From contig CM017558.1 in assembly GCA_007844125.1 (NCBI GenBank), forward strand, positions 29,956,642-30,020,641: a DNA stretch of 64,000 nucleotides. The letters are read 5' to 3'. The position numbers and the translations under genes were made by a program. The notes beneath the pieces were generated by a model. It did not search any database, was not told where the DNA came from, and was given only the letters and a program-made list of their open reading frames with translations. Shown piece after piece: positions 1 to 12,900 of this stretch (position 1 is the first letter of the stretch; the number at the start of each line of letters is the position of its first letter). The DNA is from Sinonovacula constricta (Eukaryota > Mollusca > Bivalvia > Cardiida > Solecurtidae).

Positions 1-345
1 GTCTAGTGGGTCAAGTTGAGGGCAGATGCGGGGTGCCTTTGACCTATTGGGGCGAGTTTAGGGCTGAGGTGGGGTGCCTTTGGTCTAGTGGGTCAAGTTG
101 AGGGCTGAGGTGGGGTGCCTTTGACCTATTGGGGCGAGTTTAGGGCTGAGGTGGGGTGCCTTTGGTCTAGTGGGTCAAGTTGAGGGCAGATGCGGGGTGC
201 CTTTGACCTATTGGGGCGAGTTTAGGGCTGAGGTTGGGTGCCTTTGGTCTAGTGGGTCAAGTTGAGGGCAGATGCGGGTGCCTTTGACCTATTGGGGCGA
301 GTTTAGGGCTGAGGTGGGGTGCTTTTAGTCTAGTGGGTCAAGTTG
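1..345. repeat. 82-bp minisatellite (paired ~41-bp halves)
   Basis: About four copies of an 82-bp unit. Each unit is made of two related halves sharing ggggtgcctttg; one carries tctagtgggtcaagttgagg and the other acctattggggcgagtttag. The array continues off the left edge. It is G-rich on this strand and lies in an upstream DDX11 intron. Confidence 0.93.
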
Positions 346-464
346 TTGAACTCTACTCAGTACATCATTCTGTTTGAGATTGTCGTGAATATTTATGTTG
401 TTCAAGAATATTTAGACTGTATCATAACCAAGACTCTGATATTTTTGCATACACCGTTACAGTT

Positions 465-680
465 GAATTGTCACATGGTTTCTTAGTTAAAAATAGCTAT
501 CTCTGCAGTTTGGCTCAGATAGGAAATACATGTTTGCAATGAGTAACAGGTTTTATGTTTCACTGTTCACACTGATCACGGGCATAAATGAGTAGCATTT
601 TGCAAGACCTTTTCAGATAACAATGACTTATTTGGTTTCTTGAAAAAATTCTTTTTGGTAAAAACTGTCATTTAAGGCCC
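465..680 (-). mobile_element. TTAA-type MITE, truncated copy
   Basis: Contains the core of the TTAA-flanked family: tttaaaaatagct-like text, ggctcagataggaaatacat, a segment ending gcattttgcaagacctttt, and a decayed end near aaaactgtcatttaagg. One terminus is missing. Orientation is relative to the 42048-42562 copy. Confidence 0.6.
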
Positions 681-900
681 TCTTATATGTAAATACAAGG
701 AAATGACTATGTATTCATATTGGTTATTAAACAAATGTAGCATGATAAGGGTTGATCACAACCAAAAAAGTTTGGTTGAAAATTATGCTAGAGTTAGCTT
801 TAACTACATGTAACTAGATTAAACACCATTTATTATGGGTTTCTAAATGAAACTTTATCTTTTAGTCATTTTTTTATAAATTGTAATTTTACTTTTTCAG

Positions 901-993
901 AAAAAGAGAAGAAAGAAGCTGAAACAAGTACTTCCAAACTCTCTAACTTTTTGAAAACAATTAGTGGGAAGGGAATCAATATTGAAACACAAG
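901..993 (+). CDS. DDX11: DDX11 exon 1 in window
   Basis: The exon follows a T-rich acceptor (actttttcag) and ends at a consensus donor (aag/gtaagg). Two bases enter from the previous exon and one base leaves. It encodes a lysine/serine/threonine-rich stretch, [18 protein letters not shown] followed by [12 protein letters not shown]. In DDX11 this position, between the DEAH-box half and the conserved SPLM segment, is a poorly conserved linker, so the assignment rests on splice phase and continuity with the next exon rather than on similarity. Confidence 0.82.
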
Positions 994-3900
994 GTAAGGC
1001 ATTTTGTTCTAAAGAAAAAAAAGAAGATATGCTATTCACTATTCACTTAGTTTAAATAGAAGTTTACCAGGAATTAATTAAACAAGTCAAAGACATGTCA
1101 GTTAAACAAGGCACTTACTCATCAAAAGTAATTTTAATTAATTGATATTTTAAGTAGCTCATCTGAGGGAAGATGTAGCTCTTACCCACTGTCGCATTGG
1201 ACATAATAGATTGACTCATTCATATCTTTTAAAAAGAGAAGTTCAGCCTGTATGTGTTCCTTGCCAGGAACCACTGATGGTCAACCATGTTTTATTACAA
1301 TGTATGGACACAGACCATATCGGTCGAAGTGTTTTAATGTCAATAACATGTTTGATCTATTTAGGACAGTGTTGGATTCTAAACTTGTTTGCTTCTTGAA
1401 CGAGATTAGTATATACTTAATAAGTTACAAATTTTTAAACTGTTTATTTACCAACCATTATACATTTTTAAATCGTTTAATATATTGACCTGTTTTCAAT
1501 TATAATTTGCTTTTTTTTACCTGATAGTTTTTTTTATACTTTTCTATATTTTACTTACATTGTTTAGTTTTAACCGTATTATGCTCTATTCACATTAAAC
1601 TTTGAATTCGGCGCCGTATGACTTTTTAAGTGTCGGTGTGCCATAAAACCCAAATAATAAATTAACTCATCTGAGCAGACACACAGAGTGAGCTATTGTG
1701 ATCGAATGGCGGCACACCTCCCTAATTATTTTGGTCTGTTTAGACATTGCTCATATTCCTTGCTTGCTATTACTTAATGTCAGTGGCACTCAGGTGAGTG
1801 ATGTAAGACCATTACAATTCCTTTGTTGATATTTGTGATTTTGTTCACGTTTTGCAGATAACCAAACCAGCATGACAGCAGCCAGTGATAAAAAGCAGTA
1901 TGTTCTTAGCTCTCCTTTGATGCACATAGAGGGTTTCCTCCTGGCTCTCACTACAGCTGATAAGGATGGGAGGATTGTCATCAGTAAACAGAGTAAGAGA
2001 TTGATGATGATGATGATGTAAATGGTGATGATGGTGATGATGATGATTATGATGATGTAAATGGTGATGATGGTGATGATGATGATTATGATGATGTAAA
2101 TGGTGATGATGATGATGAGGAGGAGGAGGATGGTGATGATGATGATGATGATGATGATTATGATGTAAATGGTGATGATGATGATGTGATGATGATGATG
2201 ATGTGATGATGATGTAAATGGTGATGATGATGATGATGATGAGATGATAATAATCGTGGTTGTTGTGATTGTGAGGATGAGGATGATGATTATAATGATA
2301 TTGTGGTGGTGATGATGGTTATGAAGGTGGCAGAAGAGTTTATGATCATGATGATAATGTCGATGATACTAATCTGGTAGTTAACTAACACAGTAACAGT
2401 AAGTCGGTTGTGGTGAGCGTGTTGGTGGTGGTATTAATATGTTTACAGTGGATATGTTTGTTGGTGATTAGAGAAACTGTTAAATGAGGATGTCAATAAT
2501 GGTGGTAATAAAGTAAGTAATAAAACTTTGCCAACTTGTACAGTTTCTTATACTTCAGTCTCTCAGTGGGATTGACTCCTATAAGGAGGGAAAACTAAAT
2601 GTGAAATTGTGTCTGCTGAGCTGTGGTGTGACGGAAGGTCTTCCCTCACTCTTGCTGGACACTGCTACAATGACAATAATTATGTTGCTGTGATGTTTTA
2701 AATATCCGCAAAACTTTCAGGTCTCCTGAGTCAGTGCAGTATCAAGTTTCTCCTGTTGAACCCAGCGATACATTTTGCCGACGTGATCAAAGATGCTCGA
2801 GCTGTTGTTGTCGCTGGTGGAACCATGCAGCCAGTGAGTGTCAGATTTGACCATTCAAATTGTTATATTAAATTATAAGCAGAACAAAATTTATTTGCTT
2901 ATTACTATTTGAATGATTTTATGACAATTTGGATGTTCATATACCAGAAGTATAATACTACAGTATGGTGTGACTCATCTTTCCAGTTTCTTATGCCAAG
3001 GGCTTTTCCAGCGTTATTCATTTGAATTTCTTCAAACTTCCATGGATGATAAATATTGATGTGTAGATGTATTTACTTCTTGAGTTCTCCATGGATATTT
3101 TTTTACAGATGATTTATGTGAATGTGATCTTGTGGCTTAACCACAGGCATCTTATACTCTACCTTGCGGTGCTCTTGGTGATCATAAATGTTTTATTTAT
3201 CAAGGATACCAATAGTTACAGTTCCTCCATTTTTAAACCCTTTTTTCCCTTACTTCCATTTGCTTGGTATTCACAAAATCCAAGGATTATTCTAGTAATT
3301 GTTCCGGCTCCAGTTATGCAAGGTCCCGGGTTCAAAACCAGGCGGCAATGTAACAGTTGTTAAATATTGTAGTGGCATTGCTGCCTTGCCAACATTCAAG
3401 CAATTATAAGTGTAGTTTTATGACCGTTGGCTCAGTTTCAGGATACTGTGACTGGGTGTGGTATCATGCCAGGTGTTCACAGCATGCTATTCAATGTGAA
3501 GGTAGCACTATAACTGCTTTAAGTGGACACCGTCTCCAGATAACTGAAATACTGTTGGTGGGACGATAAACCCAATAAACAAACAAACAAACATAATAAT
3601 ACGAATGTAGTCATATCATGATACCAGTTAAGTAAATAATAATATCTCTAAAATTGTATAGCACAAATAAATAATACATGTGTCTGATTCTGTCAGTAAG
3701 AAACTCACAACTTGAAAATACACACAAATGCGGACCAGTTAAAAGTGCCCCGCTGCATCTTCATGTAAAACTGGTGTTATGCAGTGTACATTTTACATGA
3801 GAGATTTGCGCCTCTAGATTAGTTAATTGTAAATTAGATTCTAGAAATGTAAAAGGTATTTCTTGATTTTCGCCGGCAATTTGTTATTGTATACGCGGAA

Positions 3901-6900
3901 AATGTGAAATTGAAATTTGAACATTTTCATGTAATATATGAAAGTTAGGATGTAATCAGTGATATTTTGCATGCGCGGTGGTGCAGTTGACATTTGAAGT
4001 GACAGATCTGTGTATTGAATGTTTGAAATAGTAATAAGAATATTGGTGGATATCCTCTTCCATAAAAAACAATGTTTATAATTGTGTCTTTCAGATATCA
4101 GAGTTCAAGGATCAGTTGTTTCATGCTGCAGGTGTCGGTCCGGATCGGATCCTGGAATACTCTTGTGGTATAGTAACACCTTAAACTGATTAGTATCTTG
4201 GATCGATTTTGGGCCTAGGCCTGAAGAATCTATGGATTGTTACTCCTAATTGTGAGGTTAGGTCCCTGTTGAAGGTGGTTTCCCGCAGTTTGCCTATCTG
4301 AGATACACATACCAATATCTAACCACCAATTTGGTCATACTTTTTGCATACAGCCATACTTGAGTCGTTATAAAGTCGATTTTAAATACTAACTGTTTTG
4401 TAAGACTGTTCTGATCATGAAGAAAAAATTCTAAATTGTTAGTCTTCTATAAAAAGCTTGATAGTGGTCTCTGCTGAAAATAGATTTCGACGTCAAAGTG
4501 GATTAACGGGATGACTATAAAAGTTAGTGGTCATGTAGTTTTTTTTTAAGTTTAACAAATAGCTATCTCTGCTGCCTGGCTCGGATAGGAAACACCTGTT
4601 TGCAATGTCGATTGGGTATTTATTCTTGACTGTTCACACAGATCTATGGCATCAATGAACAGCATTTTGCAAGACCTTTTTTAGGCACTTATGACTTGTC
4701 TGGTTATAGGAGAAAAAACCTTTTGGACCAAACTGGCGGATACCAACTTTAAAGTTAGAGTTTTGTGGGCAGTCTTCTTGTTGACTTGATGTGTGCTACA
4801 TTGTAAATGATATAGCTAGGTTTTATTACCATGGCCCTCTCCACAAGTTCCAGTGTTTGTATGTGTTGCCAATCTGACTATGTGTCTGTCAGTGTCGTTT
4901 CTTCAAAAGCCCTCAACCAAAAGCAAATTCTCAGTTTGATTCCTGAAAAAAGCCCACCTTCCACCAATAATTTCAATTCTACAGATAAACTGCTAATTTT
5001 TGTAGTAGCAAGCCATAAACGCGTCAGTTAGTCCTAGTTCCCATCCAGTTCAAGTTAAATTATGTTTATCTTATGTTTATCTTACCATGTTTATCATACC
5101 ATAATTGTCTTATCATTTTTATCACATGTTTATCTTATGCTTAATGTATAATAAAAATTAGCTTTTTTTTTTTACTTACAACTATATAATAGGTAGTAAG
5201 AAATACTTTTACAGACCTGGCAGCGTCTAGTGTAGCTACTGATTCTAGATGACTGGTTTGGTTCTTCACTATCTGCCTAGATCAGATCAATAAATGCTTG
5301 GCCAGTTACCGTAATAGGTAATGATTGCCCTTAATCGCTCACCTGATGACACAGGCTTTTAGTAGGCTCAAATCTGGCATTAAGTAATTAGGAGTTATTT
5401 ACGTTAGAAATTTTTGGTATCGAGTGAACCATTAGTGTGGCGACTGGGTTAATAACTTTTTTACCAAGTAACCTACTGAATCCACATGACTCACTTCAAA
5501 ACATGTAAGATTTCGTACTGGCAAACATTCTGCCTAAGTTTGGTGAAGATTGGGCTATAAATGTGGTCTTTAGTGTGTTTACAAGTTTTACCTAAAATTT
5601 GACCTAGTGACCTACTTTTTGACCTCAGGTGACCCAATAATGAACTCACCCAAGATTTCATGCAGACAAAGTTTCTGACCAAGTTTGATGAAGATTTGAT
5701 AAAAAACTTTGGCCTCTAGCATGTTCACAAGCTTAAAATGTTGACGCTGGACGAAGCGGTATCACAAAAGCTCCCCTTGAGCACGTTGTGCTCAGGTGAG
5801 CTAAAAATAAAAACTTAAGGTTTATTTTATTATTCAATAAGAGACATTAGTTTATATTTCCATTTGAATACTCTCCAAACTCAAATAGGTCCTTTTAATT
5901 GGATTACTCTGATTTATGCCTGTACTCTTTGGAGTGTGTATTCACTTTAATGCCTTTATGGTGGTTCTCAGATCAACCATCATTAACAAACCAGTCAACT
6001 TTGTGTCTAAGTTACATCTCTGTAATTCTATTCAATGTATCTAGAGCTGATATTTATGCAGATGTAAATTTTACTGTTTGTAATGGCACCATCTTTAAAG
6101 GGACAAGCAATAAAGTCCAATAATTCCAATTTTAAAAATAAAATCTACCAACTTTTTTGACTGCCTCAGATATTATATAACAAGGGAGACAAATTCAATT
6201 TCACCATTGTTCCCCATTGTTTTTAATCATGTTGTAAACCATGTTGTATCCCATCAGGCCATGTGATTCCAAGTGAGCAGCTTCTGCCTATCGCCATGAC
6301 AACGGGGCCTACTGGACTCCAGCTGGACTTCACCTTTCAGAACAGAACCAACCCCCAATTGGTAAGTGGCCATTACATTGTACAAAGCAGGCTTTATGTT
6401 TCTTGATATTCTCATTATATAAAAAGTTGTAACCAACACATATATCGAGATAGGTAGAGCAGGATCCATAAATACCTTTTTCGTTGATTTTGTTTAAAAT
6501 AAAGGCAACCTATCTGTGTTATCTACTGCAGCTGGCACACTTGCTTCAAGAAACAATCACTTACTTTCACTGAAAGTATTGATCCATTTTGAGATTTATT
6601 TTTAAACATGAGCAATTAAGACTCAAACAGTGGGGCAATCAAATCAGCAGTTGGTAGTCTCGCATCAGTATATTTGATTGCTGAGTTATTCTTATAACAG
6701 ATTAGTGACCGGACCTGGTAGGACAATCGGTAGAGTGATGGCTCCAGGTACTTAAGGCCCAAGGTTCGATCCCAGGCCAGAACATACCAAAGTCATTATA
6801 AATAGTAGTGGAATAGCTCCCTTGCTAACGCTGAAGCAGATAAAAGGGAAGGTCCAAAACTGGCTGGCGTCAGAATAATGTGGTATCTTGCCAGGTCTTT

Positions 6901-9900
6901 ATGGCCTTCTATACACAATAAAGGCAGCACTTTATCCGCTTCAACTGGACACTGTCTCCAGATGACTGAAAAACCTAAGGAACAAACAGACTAGTGTGAC
7001 TTCACAAATGAGCTTCCTTTAGTCGCACAACACAATGAGAGGTGGTATTTGTTTATGTTACTAAAAGATAATGGCAAGGGGCAGCACCCCTGGGGTAGTG
7101 GAAGAGTCAAAGACTTGTAATTCCTCTGACTGCTTAGCATATCACCGTGTAGGCTAGTGTATCATTGGAGGCAACAGATTTAAGGTCATCCAGCTGACCT
7201 GCAGTACTCCAGCTCCAATTCTACCCAGAAATTTGTCTGGGTACCTCGTTCACCATAAATGACATTGGATGTTGATACATTGACCATAGTTGGTCTCTCT
7301 AATGTACTTAAATAACAATATCAAGCAGCGTGCTGTGATTTCTTAATGATTATATTGCTGTGAGAGTCAGGTGGGTCTAGTACTAGATTTTAATTTGATT
7401 TTCTTCCTTTTATTAGCTCCAAAACAAACACTACACAAATGTGTGCCAGATATGAGTGATAACAATATTTATTTTGGACACTATAATGAATGTAACTGAG
7501 TTCCCCATCCACCATAACGTTTCTGGATTATGGTTGTTATAGCAGCTGTTTTTATATATGTTACAATATTTTGTAACTTGCTTTAAGAAAGTAAAAGAGA
7601 AAAATTGAATGATCTCTAAGCTGCAGGGAAGATATCGCATCATATGGAAAAACAGAAATCTAATATCTTTGTTTTTCATATTTATGAATGATTAGACAAT
7701 ATTCTTTTTATTCCAAATAACTTATTCTCAAGTGACCTTTCTTTTTAAAAGAGATTCAAATATATTTGATTTATGAAGACAAGCTGAGCTCTTTCTTTGA
7801 ATCAGATTGGCTCTCCTTGATCACATTACTGTTTTTAATTTCTTGATGAAACACAGTGGACTATTTCCTCATTAATATTCATGACGATCATTGATCTAAC
7901 AATAACATTTTCATACAAGTATTAATTTATTCTAGCACAAGGTAAATGTTAAATTCTGTTTAAAAAATAACATTACATACACAATCACACTTTTAATCCA
8001 GTGCCTGTATTACAACAGTTCACTTAGATCTTGCGCAGTTCAGTCAGGTTTGCGTAATCCTGCCCAAAAACTAATAGCGATTGAGTGGCATAAAACAAAC
8101 AGAAGAGATATACAAAATGGTGAGTATCCTCCTTATAAGAAGTTTTAAATAATTGAAATATAAAAAACACATAAAAAAATTGAGTTTTAGATTGCAAGTT
8201 GTCTAGCACATTGCAGATACATTGTATAATCCCACTCCTTACTACCAACTGAAACCAAAATACACCAACACAAAGTTTTAAAGGCTCATTTCTTTTGAAA
8301 ATGGCCGAATTAGTAAGCAGCAGCAGCAATTACAGCAACAGCAACAACAATAAAAACAAACAAACAAACAACAAACAAACAAAGAAACAGTTATAATTAG
8401 AAGAATTAGTAGTAATTAGAAGAATTGAATGTTATTTTATGTTTTGTATGTTACTGATGAAATTCCCAAAAATAACAACAAAACAAGCCAGGGGAGCCCT
8501 TAGCCGAGAAGTTAAGAGTCGCTGAAGTGTAACTCCCCAGCCCCTTCTCACGTGGATTCGAATCCCAGTCAGGGCGATAACTTTTATGTGGGGAGGTTTT
8601 CCAGCTCACCTGCACTACGCTAGTGGTTCTAGCCAGACATAAGTCCGGCGGCTTGTGGATTGGGAGGTCGCGGGTTCAAACCTCACCCCATTCGAACCAA
8701 AGGCTTCGAAGTTGGTAGTAGTGGCTTCCCCCATAACGCTTGGAGCTTAGGGGACAGCATTACGCCTGACTCGTCGCTGTCAGTATTATGGACCTCATAA
8801 ATCCCTCTGTGCTATAATGATAGAAATTTCGCTGCACAGTAGTGGCAAAAATGCCGGCAAATCCCAATCCCAAAAATAACATTCAGTCCTCAAATCTCTT
8901 GTTGACTTTACTGTCATGTTTAGATATTCAAATAGCTGCTCATGTAAATTTCCTTGTGAGCCTACAGACTCTGACATGCTGGTAAAAAATTGTTGTACTT
9001 TTGTAGTTTTTGTCGATATTTTTGGGGATGCATGGTGGACTGTATCTGCAGCAATGCAGTGAAATAATATCAGTTTGTTTCATTATTTGCTTTTACATCT
9101 ATAATCATGACAAATGTAATCAAGGTATGCAGACACACAACATTTTATAGCCTTTTCATAATTCAGTACTCTATGTGAACATGATAACTAAAAAATTGTG
9201 GGTGGAAAGATAATTGTTAAAAAAAATAGTAGAAAAATGTTCTCAAGGGAGATCAATCTTCTAAGAGAGTTTGAAAGGGAGGCTACTCTAAAATGAAGTT
9301 TCATCACCCTTTTCTAACTACTTTCATTCCAGTATGCTACAGCAACCAGTAAAGCATTTGACTGAAGTGATCATGCATGTGTGCATGTAATTGTTGTTCA
9401 TGTAAAAATCCAGACACATAAATTGTATTAAAATTAAATATATTTTTAACATTTTAATATTTTTTATGATTCTCATGTTTTATGAAAAAAAATCTTTTAA
9501 CACATGAACATATAAAAATGTGCTGTAAACATGGACAAGAAGCACCCTTGATAAATAAAAGTTGCTTCCATATTTCTGTAGCTTTTACAAGAATTTTAAG
9601 ATCTCAAAACCTGTGAAAGTATTATAAATTTTTTTTTATACAATTTATTTTACATGTTGGTGTTATGTAGTGTTCTAAGTATAGAACATAATTTTATTGA
9701 TTTAAGGAAATGAGAGTTTGTATATTGGTCTGTGTTAAATATAGATGTTTGTATAAATAGTGAAAATCATGTTTGTATAGATCTGTCATAAAAATCCAAG
9801 TGTGTTATTGTTATAAGCACTAAAAAATCAAGTTTGTATTGATATAAGTACTGAAATACATAGTTTGTGTTGATATTAGTACAAAAATACATAGTTTGTA

Positions 9901-12900
9901 TTGATATAAGTACTGAAATTCATAGCTTGTATTGATATATGTACTGAACTACATAGTTGGTATAGATATAAGTACTAAAGTACATAGATGGTATAGATTT
10001 GAGTACTAAAATACATAGTTGGTATAGATATAAGTACCAAAATACATAGCTTGTATTGATATATGTACAAAAGTACATAGTTTGTATTGATATAAGTACT
10101 AAAATTCATAGCTTGTATTGATATAAGTACTGAAATACATAGTTGGTATTCATAGAAGTACTGCAATACATAGCTTGTATTGATATAAGTACTAAAATAT
10201 ATCGCTTCTATTGATATAACTAGTATGAAAAACAATGATACTTTCTGTTGGTATAAGTAGTATACCTTAGGTAATTGCATGCAACAAAGAAGTGAAAAAA
10301 AAATCTTGTCTGCAAAGTACTGCAAGTTTATTTTTTATTAAAGTGCTCCGCCACCTCTGGAGTACCTTTTAAATTAGGATAACATTATTTGATTATGCAG
10401 AGAAACAAGTCATTATTAACTTAACCTAAGATTACAAAAAGTTAAAGTGTACTTTACAATTCTATAAGTAACTTTTACACTGAGCCAGCTTAGTGTGAAA
10501 TGTTCAGTCTGAGGCACACAATGTAGATCCAGATTATAAAGGAAATATCTAAGGAGGGTCTGCACTATTTGCTGCAGTGTCTCAACTAGTACGTCTTGTT
10601 ACTATTTTTATTTTATTTTATTATTTTTTTTTGCTAAAAACTCTGGAATTTGTGCCGCTTATTTACTGAAGTAGCATAACAAGGGCTCAACTAGTACACT
10701 TTTGTGCATAGGTAGATCAGGTAGTGATCGTCTTGCTAGCTAGTTATCCCTACTGTTACTTAAAGTCCACTTATCTGTCTACTTGATAGCTGCTTTCCCT
10801 GTCTAGGGTAGTGGTATCATCTGTAATTGTTGAATGAAGGGCATGTGATTATAATCTATGCTATATCTTTCAAACCATTAACTTGCTATATTTGTTAATA
10901 TATAGTTTCCACATCAGTGAAGATCCCTTACCTTGGGACCGACCCCAATAGCTCAGGTGGTAGAGTGTCGGCTTGCGGATCGGGAGGTCGTGGGTTCGAA
11001 CCCCGGCCGGGTCAAACCAAAGACTTTAAAGTTGGTAGTAGTGGCTTCCCTCCTAACGCTCGGGGCTAAGGGGACAGCATTAGGCCTGACTCGTCGGTGT
11101 CAGTGTAATGGACCGGCCCGGTTCAGTCCCTGGGTGCCTCATAAGTGCCCCTGTGCTATAATGATAGAAATGTTGCTGCGTAGTATCTACAAAAATGCCG
11201 GCTAATCCAATCCCATCCCTTACCTTGGCAGCCATCTTTGATGGTAACTTCAATTGATTTTCAGATGAATTGTACAGAAGCGTAAATTTTATTTTCTTGT
11301 AATTTCCTCATTTGTGGTTCAAAAATTAAAACCTATACACAATTGGAAGCTCTTGAAATTCATATTTTTAGAATACATTTTTTTTTTTTAAATTGATAAA
11401 TGCACAAAGAAATTATTCAAACAAATAAATAAAATTATTGGCTCATCCTTAAACAAAGTGAACAGTGTATCATTTTTGGTTGTATTTTTCTTACCTTTTA
11501 ATCTATCAAAATAAACCGATAGTTTTGGTATTTAAAATACTTCATATAAGCTGTTGAATTTGATATAAAATTCAGTAAAATAGACTGAAAAATAAAAAGA
11601 CAGTGCTGAGTTTAATACAGCACACATATTACAGATTTCGGCCTTCATTAGCTTCTGCCTTCAAAGGTGGCTGCCTTAAACTGTCTTATCAGTGCCTGTG
11701 ACATCACATGGAAACTGTCTATAGCCCTGACAGCGAGCTAGCTAATCTGGATCTTCACTTATTTCCAATGTTGTGTAAATACATCTTTAGGAAGCTAAGG
11801 GTTAAACTTTTCATTACATTTGTTAATAAGTATTTTGGTATTCAAAAGTATTTGCTTACAACGTTATGCACAGTAAGTAATGATCAAAGACTAAGTAAAA
11901 AGTGTAGACCTGCTTGATACTTAAAAAAGTATTTGCTTAAGCCTGGTCATTTAGTGAGTAGCATGCTGAAAGTTACCCTGGAGGGGTTCAGTACCAGGCG
12001 ATTAATTAGTGATTAGCAGGCTAAAAGTTAACCCGGCAGGGGCTCAGTACTAGGTGATCAATTAGTGAAAAGCAGGCTAAAAGTTAACCTGGCAGGGGTT
12101 CAGTACCAGGTGATCAATTAGTGATTAGTAGGCTAAAAGTTAACCTGGCAGGGGCTCAGTACTAGGTGATCAATTAGTGATAAGCTGGCTAAAAGTTAAC
12201 CTGGCAGGGGTTCAGTACCAAGTGATCAATTAGTGATTAGCAGGCTAAAAGTTAACCTGGCAGGGGCTCAGTACCAGGTGATCAATTAGTGATGAGCAGG
12301 CTAGAAGCTAACCTGGCAGGGGTTCAGTACCAAGTGATCAATTAGTGATAAGCAGGCTAAAAGTTAACCTGGCAGGGGTTCAGTACCAGGTGATCAATTA
12401 GTGATTAGTAGGCTAAAAGTTAACCTGGCAGGGGCTCAGTACTAGGTGATCAATAAGTGATAAGCTGGCTAAAAGTTAACCTGGCAGGGGTTCAGTACCA
12501 GGTGGTCAATTAGTGATTAGCAGGCTAGAAGCTAACCTGGCAGGGGCTCAGTACCAGGTGATCAATTAGTGATTAGCGGGCTAAAAGTTAACCTGGCAGT
12601 AGCTCTGTACTAGGTGATCAATTAGTGATTAGCAGGCTAAAAGTTAACCTGGCAGGGGTTCAGTACCAGGTGATCAATAAGTGATAAGCAGGCTGAAAGT
12701 TAACCTGGCAGTAGCTCTGTACTAGGTGATCAATTAGTGATTAGCGGGCTAAAAGTTACCCTGGAGGGGTTCAGTACCAGGCGATCAATTAGTGATTAGC
12801 AGGCTAAAAGTTAACCTGGCAGTAGCTCTGTACTAGGTGATCAATTAGTGATTAGCAGGCTAAAAGTTAACCTGGCAGGGGTTCAGTACCAGGTGATCAA

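Noticed and set aside
1791..1800. An alternative donor or zero-length exon (cag/gtgagtg) in the intron before exon 1858
   Set aside because: The exon at 1858 has a good acceptor and correct phase; no coding sequence precedes 1791. Kept only as a possible recursive site.
9975..10325. Tyrosine/isoleucine-rich antisense frame
   Set aside because: Translation of the AT-rich 31-bp minisatellite.
10937..11010. True tRNA gene (A-box and B-box present)
   Set aside because: The acceptor and anticodon stems do not form convincingly, and the sequence continues into a SINE body flanked by target duplications.
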